DNA of 28,526 nucleotides. It comes from Bacteroidota bacterium. Lineage in GTDB: Bacteria; Bacteroidota; Bacteroidia; Bacteroidales; WCHB1-69. The notes under the pieces are model-generated. The model was given only the letters and a program-made list of their open reading frames with translations, had not been told where the DNA came from and searched no databases. The stretch is taken from NCBI GenBank assembly GCA_023392945.1, contig JAEWNB010000162.1, positions 1 to 28,526 on the forward strand. Direction: 5' to 3'. Position numbers and translations under genes: made by a program. This document shows, piece by piece, positions 7,156 through 15,376 of this stretch (positions within the stretch are counted from its first letter, which is position 1; every line of letters begins with the position of its first letter).

Positions 7156-7965
7156 ATGAGAAAAATTATCATGATTCTTAGTATTGTTGCTTTGTTTTCT
7201 TTTGTAGCAAAAGCACAAGAGAGTAATACCTTTAAAGCAGCAAAAGGAAATTTCAGTCTCGAAGTTGGGTTTAACCCGGTTGGCTTTGTTGATAACACTT
7301 ACTATCCATACAATTCTTACATTTCATTCTATCAGGATAACAGCCCGATTGCCAGTTTAGGATTAAAATGCCGCTATTTTGTTACTGATCGTTGGGCAAT
7401 ACGGCTCAATATCCCTTTATCCGGAGATATAGACAATACCATTACTTACGGGGGGCTCAATGAAAACATAAAACAGTCTGCCAGAACGACCAACATCTCT
7501 TATCAGATACTTCCCGGTTTTGAATATCATATTGGAAATTTGAAAAAACTTTCTCCTTACTTTGGTTTTGAATTTGGTTTTGTTCATACTTTATACTCTT
7601 CAAAATTTAAAAATGTGGGATTTATTGAAGGCAACACTATCGAATCAGACAACTCTTATGTTTACTATTATGGCTATGATCCGGCAAATCCGGTAAACGA
7701 AGATTTTTATTGCTACTCCAGTGGCAGCAGTAGCCTTGGTTTCACTACCACTATTCTTGCAGGTGTTGACTGGTATATAACGCAGCATCTATATCTTGGA
7801 GTGGAATTCGGATTCGGACATACCACCTCTATTTCAGGACCATACGAAATTGACATAGATTTACAAGGTATCGATATAGATGAAATTGAGTCAAAAAATA
7901 AAACTATCGAACATACTTTCGGATTCAAGACATTGTCTTTAATTCGCCTTGGATGGCTTTTTTAA
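7156..7965 (+). CDS. Outer-membrane beta-barrel protein, unknown function
   Basis: Predicted outer-membrane protein of 269 residues. I start it at the ATG at 7156 because this gives a clean signal peptide (MRKIIMILSIVALF...AKAQ); the in-frame TTG at 7117 would add 13 poorly fitting residues. The mature part alternates aromatic and polar residues in short amphipathic strands (FSLEVGFNPVGF, LGLKCRYFVTDRWAIRLNI, YQILPGFEYHIGNLKKLSPYFGFEFGF, LGVEFGFGH), as expected for an 8- to 10-strand OmpA/OmpW-like barrel. It ends in an aromatic residue (GWLF), a usual signal for barrel insertion. It stands alone with its own promoter. Function cannot be inferred from its neighbours, citF upstream and typA downstream. 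Confidence 0.78.
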   Translation: MRKIIMILSIVALFSFVAKAQESNTFKAAKGNFSLEVGFNPVGFVDNTYYPYNSYISFYQDNSPIASLGLKCRYFVTDRWAIRLNIPLSGDIDNTITYGGLNENIKQSARTTNISYQILPGFEYHIGNLKKLSPYFGFEFGFVHTLYSSKFKNVGFIEGNTIESDNSYVYYYGYDPANPVNEDFYCYSSGSSSLGFTTTILAGVDWYITQHLYLGVEFGFGHTTSISGPYEIDIDLQGIDIDEIESKNKTIEHTFGFKTLSLIRLGWLF

Positions 7966-8029
7966 ATAAACTGTCTTAAAAATATACATTTTTATAGTAG
8001 AAAACCTCTTAAAATCCAACTAAAAGTTA

Positions 8030-8037
8030 TACCTTTG
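8030..8037 (+). promoter_or_regulatory. Bacteroidetes -7 box for typA/bipA
   Basis: TACCTTTG lies 36 bases before the ATG at 8073. No clear -33 TTTG at the usual distance. Confidence 0.6.
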
Positions 8038-8072
8038 CCGCCTCAAAAAAAGAAGGGAGTATTATTTAAAGA

Positions 8073-9881
8073 ATGCAAGAAATCAGGAATATAGCTATTA
8101 TAGCACACGTCGACCACGGCAAAACGACTTTAGTTGACAGGATGCTTTATCAAACTCACATTTTTCGCGTAAATCAAGAGGTACAGAATTTAATTTTAGA
8201 TAGCAACGATCTGGAAAAGGAAAGAGGCATTACCATTCTTTCCAAGAATGTATCGGTTCATTATAAAAATTTTAAAATTAATGTAATTGACACTCCGGGA
8301 CACAGTGATTTCGGCGGAGAAGTGGAGCGGGTACTTAATATGGCAGATGGAGTTCTGCTGGTAGTTGATGCATTGGAAGGACCAATGCCACAGACTCGTT
8401 TTGTCACTCAAAAAGCCATAGAACTTGGCTTAAAACCAATTGTTGTTATTAATAAGGTGGATAAGCTTAATTGCACTCCCGATTTGGCACAAGAAGCGGT
8501 TTTTGATTTGATGTTTAACCTCGGTGCTTCAGACGATCAATTGAATTTTCCGACAGTCTTCGGTTCTGCAAAAGAAGGATGGATGGGGCCTGACTGGAAA
8601 AACCCAACTCAGGATATCAGCTATCTGTTAGATCAGATTATTGAATATATTCCTCCAAAAAAAGCCGAAGAAGGAAATCTGCAAATGATGATTTCTTCAT
8701 TAGATTACTCTTCTTATGTGGGCAGGATTGCCGTTGGGAGATTAAATCGCGGTACATTGGAATGGGGACAAAATGTCAATCTCATTAAACGCGACGGAAC
8801 CATCATTCCATCAAAAGTAAAAGAATTATATGTTTTTGAAGGTCTCGGCAAAGAAAAAATGAAAAAGACCATCTATCCCGGAGAAATTTGTGCCATTTTG
8901 GGACTCGAGGATTTTGAAATCGGAGATACAGTGGCAGATGTTGAAAATCCGGAACAACTGATTCCTATCAAAATTGACGAACCGACAATGAGTATGTTGT
9001 TCACTATTAATAATTCTCCTTTTTATGGGCTGGAGGGAAAATATGTTACCTCCCGTCATATTCGCGATAGGTTGTTTTTGGAATTGGAGAAGAATCTGGC
9101 CCTGCGCATTAAGGAAACAGCTTCTCCTGATATGTTGACAGTCTTTGGAAGGGGTATTTTACATCTTTCTATTTTGATTGAAACTATGAGACGTGAGGGA
9201 TATGAATTGCAAGTGGGTCAACCTCAGGTCATTCTCAAGGAGATTGACGGGAAAACCTGTGAGCCGATAGAACAACTTACCGTTATTGTTCCTGAAATTT
9301 TCCAAAGTCGTATCATTGATTATGTTTCTCGCAGGAAAGGAGACCTGGTTTCCATAGAAACTTCCGGAGATAGAATTTATCTTGATTTTCAAATTCCGTC
9401 ACGTGGAACCATAGGGTTGCGCAATCAATTGCTTACGGCCACTGAAGGAGAAGCCATTATGTCGCATCGTTTTCTTGAATATCAACCTTGGAAAGGAGAT
9501 ATTCCGGGACGTCATAATGGAGCCTTGATATCAATGGAAACAGGGCAGGCTTATGCTTATGCCATCGACAAACTGCAGGATAGAGGAAGTTTTTTTGTGG
9601 AACCCGGTGAAAATGTCTATGCAGGGCAAGTAATTGGCGAGCATATCAGACAAGACGACTTAGTAATAAATGTTTGCAAAGCCAAGAAATTGTCGAATAT
9701 GAGAGCCTCCGGCTCAGATGAAAAGTTGAGAATTGCCCCGGCTATTAAGATGTCTCTCGAAGAATACATGGAATTTACTGCCAAAGATGAATATTTGGAA
9801 ATCACCCCTAAATCACTCAGATTACGCAAAATTATTCTGGATGAGATTGAAAGAAAAAGATCGGGAAGGAAAAACGAATAA
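8073..9881 (+). CDS. typA: TypA/BipA ribosome-associated translational GTPase
   Basis: Translation-factor GTPase of 602 residues, the standard length for BipA. It binds the 70S ribosome at the elongation-factor site and helps ribosome assembly and stress adaptation. The G motifs are complete: G1 AHVDHGKT at residues 10-17, the switch-I ERGITI block, G3 DTPGHSDFGG, and G4 NKVDK. Later blocks typical of the family are GRGILHLSILIETMRREG, PSRGTIGLRNQLLTAT and the C-terminal KKLSNMRASGSDEKLRIAP. The ATG at 8073 begins the usual MQEIRNIAIIAHVDHGKT start. A methyltransferase gene follows after 25 bases and folB after that, so the three may form one transcript. No anomaly seen. Confidence 0.96.
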   Translation: MQEIRNIAIIAHVDHGKTTLVDRMLYQTHIFRVNQEVQNLILDSNDLEKERGITILSKNVSVHYKNFKINVIDTPGHSDFGGEVERVLNMADGVLLVVDALEGPMPQTRFVTQKAIELGLKPIVVINKVDKLNCTPDLAQEAVFDLMFNLGASDDQLNFPTVFGSAKEGWMGPDWKNPTQDISYLLDQIIEYIPPKKAEEGNLQMMISSLDYSSYVGRIAVGRLNRGTLEWGQNVNLIKRDGTIIPSKVKELYVFEGLGKEKMKKTIYPGEICAILGLEDFEIGDTVADVENPEQLIPIKIDEPTMSMLFTINNSPFYGLEGKYVTSRHIRDRLFLELEKNLALRIKETASPDMLTVFGRGILHLSILIETMRREGYELQVGQPQVILKEIDGKTCEPIEQLTVIVPEIFQSRIIDYVSRRKGDLVSIETSGDRIYLDFQIPSRGTIGLRNQLLTATEGEAIMSHRFLEYQPWKGDIPGRHNGALISMETGQAYAYAIDKLQDRGSFFVEPGENVYAGQVIGEHIRQDDLVINVCKAKKLSNMRASGSDEKLRIAPAIKMSLEEYMEFTAKDEYLEITPKSLRLRKIILDEIERKRSGRKNE

Positions 9882-9906
9882 GGGACCAAACTAAATTTTA
9901 TTGATA

Positions 9907-10722
9907 ATGAAGATAGATCAATTTTTTCATCATTTATACAATGAATTAGAAATAAATTCCGCACTCTATCCTTATTATAAATTAAACCATGGTTCAGACT
10001 CAAAAAGAGAATTTCGCAAAAATTACTTTATTCAAAGATTGTCCTATATTGATAATCAAATTGATAAAAGAAAACATCCTGTTATTTTGGATTGCGGATG
10101 CGGCTATGGCACAACATGCCTCTATCTGGCAATGAATGGCATTGCAACTAAGGGGACTACTCTTGAATATTATTTTAAAGAGATTGAAAATAGAAAAAAA
10201 TATTGGAGTCAATATGGTGATTCGGAGCTTTTTTCATGGAATTATGAAAATATTTTTGACAATCCTCCGGCTCCCGAAAGCTTTGATTATATCATTCTGC
10301 AAGATACATTGCATCACATTGAACCTGTAGACAAGGCTTTGACAATATTATACAATGCTCTGAAAAAAGGAGGCAAACTGATATTGATAGAAATCAATGG
10401 CTCATGCCACCTGGAATCTCTGATTTATTTTATGAAACGCGGAAACAAAAGAATCATCAACTTTTATGATGATAAACTGAAGAAAACGATTACTATGGGT
10501 AATGAGAACTTCCGCTCTGAAAAAAAATGGCGTACACTTTTTAAAGAAGCAGGATTTGATGTTGACAATAATTCTGTTCAATACATACGTTTTTTAATTC
10601 CTTTATTCTTCAAAAAAAATAACGGCTCTAAAATTATTAAAGTTGAACAAAAAATAGCCTCCCGCTGCTCATTGTTGAAAAAATACGGCTATTTTGGACT
10701 TAATATGGTTTTTACTAAATAA
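9907..10722 (+). CDS. Class I SAM-dependent methyltransferase, substrate unknown
   Basis: Putative methyltransferase of 271 residues. I start at the ATG at 9907; an in-frame TTG lies two codons earlier. The Rossmann-fold SAM site is clear: motif I VILDCGCGYGTTCLYLA at about residues 59-75, then an acidic residue in TTLEYYFKEIE (motif II), DYIILQDTLHHIE (motif IV region), and ALKKGGKLILIEING (motif V/VI). DTLHHIE recalls the small-molecule Methyltransf_11/25 families rather than rRNA enzymes. The C-terminal 100 residues are rich in Lys and aromatics and probably recognise the substrate. It sits between typA and folB with short gaps, and a glycosyltransferase lies nearby on the other strand. 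Neither tells the substrate. Confidence 0.8.
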   Translation: MKIDQFFHHLYNELEINSALYPYYKLNHGSDSKREFRKNYFIQRLSYIDNQIDKRKHPVILDCGCGYGTTCLYLAMNGIATKGTTLEYYFKEIENRKKYWSQYGDSELFSWNYENIFDNPPAPESFDYIILQDTLHHIEPVDKALTILYNALKKGGKLILIEINGSCHLESLIYFMKRGNKRIINFYDDKLKKTITMGNENFRSEKKWRTLFKEAGFDVDNNSVQYIRFLIPLFFKKNNGSKIIKVEQKIASRCSLLKKYGYFGLNMVFTK

Positions 10723-10733
10723 AAACAGTACTT

Positions 10734-11087
10734 ATGAAAAGTAAGATTATCCTTTCCGGTATGGAATTTTATGCTTACCATGGCTGTTTTGCCGAAGAGA
10801 AAATTATCGGTACTCGTTTTAAAGTTGACATTGTTCTTCATTGCAATATTTTAGAAGCTGCCAAAAATGATGATTTGAGCAAAACTATCAATTATCAATC
10901 GGTCTATGCAGATGTGAAGAAAATATTTAAAACTCCTGCCAATATTTTAGAAAAGATTTGTTATCAAATTCTTCTGGAATTAAAAGAAAAATATCCTGTT
11001 ATTGACAAAGCTGAAGTGACGGTTTATAAACTCAATCCATCTATTGGAGGGAAAACTGATTGGGTTGCAGTTAGTATGGAAGGATAA
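10734..11087 (+). CDS. folB: Dihydroneopterin aldolase
   Basis: Folate-pathway enzyme of 117 residues that cleaves 7,8-dihydroneopterin to 6-hydroxymethyl-dihydropterin and glycolaldehyde in the cytoplasm. The expected active-site residues are present: Glu22 in YHGCFAEEK, Tyr54 in TINYQSVY, and Lys99 in TVYKLNPSIGG, close to the positions known in the Staphylococcus aureus enzyme (22, 54, 100). The IGTRFKVDI strand is also characteristic. The gene starts 11 bases after the methyltransferase stop and is the last of this rightward group, since the next gene converges from the other strand. Epimerase-type FolX is an alternative but less likely given the full residue set. Confidence 0.9.
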   Translation: MKSKIILSGMEFYAYHGCFAEEKIIGTRFKVDIVLHCNILEAAKNDDLSKTINYQSVYADVKKIFKTPANILEKICYQILLELKEKYPVIDKAEVTVYKLNPSIGGKTDWVAVSMEG

Positions 11088-11117
11088 ATTGACTGCCGGT
11101 CAAATAAAACAACTGCA

Positions 11118-12284
11118 TTAAGAATTCCTTATAATTTCTTCTAATTTACCGGTAATCGTATCCCAGTTGTAATTTTCACTTACAAAGTTATATCCGTTTT
11201 GAGCAATTTCTTCATACTGACCCGGATTGGTGAGTAAGAGCCTTATAGCATCAACGTAGCCCGTAATGCTATTGCAAATAAGAATATCTTGTCCATTTTG
11301 AATGCCTTCGAGAGGCTTGCCGGCCAATGAGGAGGTAACACAGGGCAGTTTCATCGCCATGGCTTCAAGAAGCTTATTTTGTAACCCGGTTCCAAGATGC
11401 ATCGGAGCCACAAAGATTCTGGATTTAGCATAATATTCTGCCATTGAATCAACCCAACCGGTAACGGTTATATCTTTATTTTTCAGTGATTTTACCCTTT
11501 TTGCAGGATTTGCACCGCAAATAACCAACTTCAATCGGGGAATTTCTTTTTTCAAAACAGGAAAAATTTGCCTGGCAAGATATTCGGCAGCTTCAATATT
11601 TGGGGGATAATTCATATTGCCTGCAAAAATGATATCATAAACCTTGGATTCTCCCTGATAATTAAAGGTTTCAAAATCAACGCCGTTAGCAATAACATCT
11701 ATTTTTTCATGATCTTGATGAGGTAGCAAATCACGATCAACACCGGTAATAATAGTTCTGTTTTCAAAAAAAGGAAAAATATAGGATTCAAAATGATGTA
11801 GCCGTTTATACTCAAAATAAAAAAAAGGTTTCAGAAAAAAAGGAGCCTTTTCGTACCTTCGTTGCATACCTTTTGACAAAACATCTTGATAATCTAAGGT
11901 CTTTTTTATCGGAATCATTTTGATGTATTCAGCCACTCGAATCATTTGACCGTAAATATGGTCGGGCTTAATTCTCTTAACAGCCTTATCAATGACTTTT
12001 TTTGCTTTAAAACTGTAGAAGTATCCGCATTGCATAGGAAGTCCCATAAACAAAAAACGCACCAAATGAATAATTTGTCCCCACCAATGCAGTTTGACAA
12101 TTATTATTTCCTTGCAAAAAGGAGAAAGTTCTTCTATTGCTCGGGGGTGAAGTTTGCCAGCATTTAACGCAATCAGATATATTTCATGCTTTTGAGAAAG
12201 AATACGAAGTTGGTGATAAGCACGCAACTTGTCGCCTTTTTCAAGGGGATAGGGAACACGGGATAATAGGACTAACAGTTTCAT
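11118..12284 (-). CDS. GT4-type glycosyltransferase (GT-B fold)
   Basis: Retaining glycosyltransferase of about 388 residues, cytoplasmic, likely acting in capsule, exopolysaccharide or glycolipid assembly. The N-terminus MKLLVLLSRVPYPLEKGDKLRAYHQ is the usual nucleotide-fold start with the GDKxRxxH acceptor-side motif. The C-terminal half shows FAGNMNYPPNIEAAEYL, LVICGANPAKRV, VTGWVDSMAEYYAKS, and the EX7E-like region GTGLQNKLLEAMAMKLPCV with the nucleotide-sugar-binding glutamate. The frame is open 20 codons farther upstream (to 12344), but a -7 box at 12300-12307 lies inside that extension, so the ATG at 12284 is preferred. It is convergent with folB and divergent from the exopolysaccharide operon. 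It resembles PEP-CTERM/exosortase-associated sugar transferases, but no sortase-like gene is seen. Confidence 0.87.
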   Translation of the reverse strand: MKLLVLLSRVPYPLEKGDKLRAYHQLRILSQKHEIYLIALNAGKLHPRAIEELSPFCKEIIIVKLHWWGQIIHLVRFLFMGLPMQCGYFYSFKAKKVIDKAVKRIKPDHIYGQMIRVAEYIKMIPIKKTLDYQDVLSKGMQRRYEKAPFFLKPFFYFEYKRLHHFESYIFPFFENRTIITGVDRDLLPHQDHEKIDVIANGVDFETFNYQGESKVYDIIFAGNMNYPPNIEAAEYLARQIFPVLKKEIPRLKLVICGANPAKRVKSLKNKDITVTGWVDSMAEYYAKSRIFVAPMHLGTGLQNKLLEAMAMKLPCVTSSLAGKPLEGIQNGQDILICNSITGYVDAIRLLLTNPGQYEEIAQNGYNFVSENYNWDTITGKLEEIIRNS

Positions 12285-12299
12285 AGCATTATTCTTTGG

Positions 12300-12307
12300 C
12301 AAAAATA
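12300..12307 (-). promoter_or_regulatory. Bacteroidetes -7 box for the GT4 gene
   Basis: The minus strand reads TATTTTTG, ending 15 bases before the ATG at 12284. This implies a leader of only about 10 bases. A minus-strand TTG at 12329-12331 could serve as a -33 element at a slightly long spacing of 21. Confidence 0.5.
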
Positions 12308-12456
12308 GGAATTTTTTGTCATATTTTCCAATTATTTGCCACAACTTGAACTCAAAAACCGCTAAAATGAGTTGAACTTTTATCTACTTCCAAAGAACTC
12401 AAGTAAATATTTTTCCTATGATTTTTAAAAAATGGAAAGAGATAATCTTCACATAT

Positions 12457-12486
12457 TTTGTAAATTAAAATTATCTATTATCTTTG
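12457..12486 (+). promoter_or_regulatory. Strong Bacteroidetes promoter for the exopolysaccharide operon
   Basis: TTTG (12457-12460), an 18-base spacer, and TATCTTTG (12479-12486) match both consensus elements. The ATG of the GT2 synthase gene lies 47 bases downstream. Confidence 0.7.
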
Positions 12487-12533
12487 CATACTCAAAATAA
12501 GAGATTCCCATTATAATCATTATTCAAAATGCT

Positions 12534-13988
12534 ATGAACTATATAGTCTCAGTAATCGAAAATCTGATTATCCTTTATTTTGCCGTTTATTTTTTGTTTG
12601 ATATCTTTTTGTTTTTTTATGCCCTGTCTATTCATAGAAAAAAGAATAGTAAAAATGAAATTGATTATTCGGGACATTCCATTTCCATTATTGTGCCTGC
12701 TTATAACGAAGAAGTATCGATCATTAGTTGTGTTCAAATGCTCTCCGGAGTAGATTATGAGGATGTGGAAATTATTGTAGTCAATGACGGTTCTTCAGAC
12801 CGTACGCTCGAAAAATTGCTTGAAGCCTATCCGTTTGAAATCAAAGTTGAGAATTACGAATCTAATATTTCTTCAGCAAAAGTGTTAAGTATCCGGCGCA
12901 GCAATTCCCACAATATTGTCCTGCTTGATAAAGAAAACGGAGGGAAAGCCGATTCCATTAATGCGGCTATCAACTATGCATCTAAAAGATATATTTGCAC
13001 CATCGATGCAGATTCCATTTTGGATGTCAGGGCGCTTAAAATGGTAGTTGCTCCGATGATTGAAGATCCCCGTGTTTTTGTTTCAGGAGGTTTTTTGGCC
13101 ACTTCAAATGATATTATTCTGGAAGGTAAAAAAGTTGTACATTCGCCAATGCCGTCAAATGCTTGGGTTTTATGGCAAATTGTAGAATATCTGAAGTCTT
13201 TTATGATCTCGCGGCTCGCACTGAGTCGTTTGAATATGCTCTTGGTCATGTCAGGTGCTTTTTCTCTCTTCAAAAAAGAAGATTTGTTGAAAGTCGGTGG
13301 CTTTCTTTCAGAACATAATGATCATCCGTGTGTTGTTAAGATGGTAGGACATAAAAGTAAAACCGTTTGTGAAGACATGGAGATTATTGTAAGGTTATGG
13401 AGATTTCATCTTGAAAATCGCCTTTCGGGAAAGGCGGTGTTTCTGCCTAATCCGGTTTGCTGGACGGAGGTGCCGGACAAAGGAAAAAACCTCTATAAAC
13501 AACGAGTTCGTTGGCATCAAGGGTTGGGTGAAACATTAAGATTTCATAAAATTATGATGTTTGAACCTTTTTATAAGACTATTGGCTTAGCCGCAATGCC
13601 CTATTATTTCTTCTTTGAGTTTTTGGCACCCTTGGTTAAGGTGTTCAGTTTGCTCTTCTTAACGACTCTTTCTCTTGTTGGCTTTATTAATGCCAGCTGG
13701 ATGTTACTGCTCTTGTTGAGCAGTTTACTGATCACAACCCTTATTCTCAGTGTGATTACGGTAATCCTTGAAATTAAGAATACTAAAGAGCGTCTGGGTA
13801 ATCGGTCAACTCTCCGCTATGCCACTTTTTGGGATTGGCTCAAATTGTTGGGATTTAGTATTTTGGGAAGTTTTTCCTATGAATTTTTTAAGGTGTTTGC
13901 CCAACTTAAGGGAATGGTCAATATTGCTTTACATAAACACGAATGGAATAAATTTGAAAGAAAAGGAATTCATTTATCAACTAAATAA
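12534..13988 (+). CDS. Processive GT2 membrane glycosyltransferase (PgaC/cellulose-synthase-like polysaccharide synthase)
   Basis: Inner-membrane synthase of 484 residues that would polymerise a sugar nucleotide in the cytoplasm and extrude the chain. One membrane segment lies at about residues 7-30. The GT2 domain (about 48-335) has SIIVPAYNEE, VVNDGSSD, the GGKADSINAAI loop, DAD at 158-160, CED with Asp281 as likely catalytic base, and QRVRW (Gln323-Trp327), the QxxRW signature of processive enzymes such as PgaC, BcsA and hyaluronan synthase. Three further hydrophobic segments at about 350-416 and an amphipathic stretch near 440-455 complete the pore. No PilZ domain is present. It is the first gene of a four-gene operon, with the next start only 2 bases after its stop. 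The polymer is unknown; poly-N-acetylglucosamine is a reasonable guess because deacetylase domains follow. Confidence 0.88.
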   Translation: MNYIVSVIENLIILYFAVYFLFDIFLFFYALSIHRKKNSKNEIDYSGHSISIIVPAYNEEVSIISCVQMLSGVDYEDVEIIVVNDGSSDRTLEKLLEAYPFEIKVENYESNISSAKVLSIRRSNSHNIVLLDKENGGKADSINAAINYASKRYICTIDADSILDVRALKMVVAPMIEDPRVFVSGGFLATSNDIILEGKKVVHSPMPSNAWVLWQIVEYLKSFMISRLALSRLNMLLVMSGAFSLFKKEDLLKVGGFLSEHNDHPCVVKMVGHKSKTVCEDMEIIVRLWRFHLENRLSGKAVFLPNPVCWTEVPDKGKNLYKQRVRWHQGLGETLRFHKIMMFEPFYKTIGLAAMPYYFFFEFLAPLVKVFSLLFLTTLSLVGFINASWMLLLLLSSLLITTLILSVITVILEIKNTKERLGNRSTLRYATFWDWLKLLGFSILGSFSYEFFKVFAQLKGMVNIALHKHEWNKFERKGIHLSTK

Positions 13989-13990
13989 TA

Positions 13991-15376
13991 ATGAAAAAAC
14001 TACTGTGCTTTTTCTGCATCATTATGGGGTCCTTGGCTATTTTTGCTCAACAGGATACCAACTCTTATGAATCACGCTTTTCCAGAGCTGCGAGTCATTA
14101 TCGGGAAGCAAATTTTAGCCTGGCACTTGAGGGTTATAAGCAATTATTTCGGGAATATCCTGAAATAGGAGAGTTGTTATCAAAAATCGGAAGTTGTTAC
14201 TTAAGGTTAGAGCAATTCGATTCGGCCAAAACCTGTTTCATCAGAACGCTTACTATGATTCCCAATGATATAGAGGCTCGTACCAAATTGGCTTTTATTG
14301 CAGGAATTGAAGGAAAAACGGATTCGGCAATATATATCTATAAACAGATTATAGAAATTGAACCAACCTATGCAGAAGCTTATGCGGGTATTGGGAAAAT
14401 GTATTATTGGAAAAATAAACCAAAATCAGCCCTACGCTATTACGATAAAGCTCTTCAACTTGACCCTACTAATTCAGATTATCTTGCATACAGGAAGATG
14501 ATAAAGAAAGAATTAGCCTATCAATTGACTGCAACGGTTATGTATGTTAGCGAACGGGAGGAAACATACCAAATATCAGCTCTAATTCAAAGGTATGGCG
14601 TTGAAAAAAGATTTTGTGACTATTTTTCGCTTTCGGTGAATACACTTTGGGATTATTCTCTTCGAAATAATGTATTCGAAAATGATGTACGACGATGGTT
14701 CGATAATTCATGGGTAAAAGCTAATTTTATTTTTAAAAATCAACTGATCAGTGCTTTCGCAGGGGCAAGTGGTCTGGAAAACATGTTTACTTCATACGGA
14801 ATTAGCTGGCACTCGGCATTTGCAATTAAAAAACTTCAAATTAAAAATTATTTTACGGCTGCTTACGATTACTACTACTATTGGAATGATGTTGGCCATG
14901 ACTATTACCAAGACATGCTCCGATTCAGTTATAAGAAACTAACAATCAGTGCGATGTATCGCTATTCGGTGGTGCGAAACAAATTGGTGTGGACCGATGT
15001 GGGAGATGAAATTACCAATAATCCGGCACACCGTGTTACTGCAGATGTGAATTACGCTTTTTTTAAAAATCCAAAATTAATCGTGGGTCTCAATTATACA
15101 TACATGGGCTATAAATATGCATCGCCGCTCTATTATTCTCCCATGAACCGACATGTGGCAGGAATGTTTGTATCCAATTTTTATAGGTACAAAAAGTTCT
15201 ACACTTATGAAGAATGTAGTTTTGGTTACGATATGGATAAATTTGTACAAATTGCTGCCGGTGCCGAAGCGGGATTTGATTTCGGGAAAATTAGTCTGGG
15301 CTTGAGCGGGAACTATTTTTATAATAAATACTATCAAAATTCTTCTCTGTTGTTTACTGTTAAAATGAATTTATAA
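13991..15376 (+). CDS. TPR plus outer-membrane beta-barrel protein (YaiO/PgaA-like export porin candidate)
   Basis: Secreted protein of 461 residues. Residues 1-20 are a signal peptide ending AIFAQ. Residues about 25-180 contain tandem TPR helices (YREANFSLALEGYKQLFREYP, LGYCYLRLEQ-type repeats, YAGIGKMYYWKNKPKSALRYY). Residues about 180-461 alternate aromatic and polar residues typical of an outer-membrane beta-barrel and end in KMNL. This periplasmic-TPR then barrel order is that of PgaA, BcsC and YaiO, which carry polymer across the outer membrane. At about 280 residues the barrel could hold 12-16 strands, so it may be a pore or only an assembly protein. The gene begins 2 bases after the GT2 stop and its own stop overlaps the next start (TAATG), so the three genes should be translated together. 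Confidence 0.83.
   Translation: MKKLLCFFCIIMGSLAIFAQQDTNSYESRFSRAASHYREANFSLALEGYKQLFREYPEIGELLSKIGSCYLRLEQFDSAKTCFIRTLTMIPNDIEARTKLAFIAGIEGKTDSAIYIYKQIIEIEPTYAEAYAGIGKMYYWKNKPKSALRYYDKALQLDPTNSDYLAYRKMIKKELAYQLTATVMYVSEREETYQISALIQRYGVEKRFCDYFSLSVNTLWDYSLRNNVFENDVRRWFDNSWVKANFIFKNQLISAFAGASGLENMFTSYGISWHSAFAIKKLQIKNYFTAAYDYYYYWNDVGHDYYQDMLRFSYKKLTISAMYRYSVVRNKLVWTDVGDEITNNPAHRVTADVNYAFFKNPKLIVGLNYTYMGYKYASPLYYSPMNRHVAGMFVSNFYRYKKFYTYEECSFGYDMDKFVQIAAGAEAGFDFGKISLGLSGNYFYNKYYQNSSLLFTVKMNL

Noticed and set aside
11090..11104. Hairpin TTGAC-TGCCG-GTCAA between the convergent folB and GT4 genes
   Set aside because: A 5-bp stem without a good T run on either side; position is suggestive, but evidence is too weak.
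13768..14070. 100-codon plus-strand frame spanning the GT2/TPR gene junction
   Set aside because: It overlaps the ends of two clear genes in another frame and has no recognisable features.
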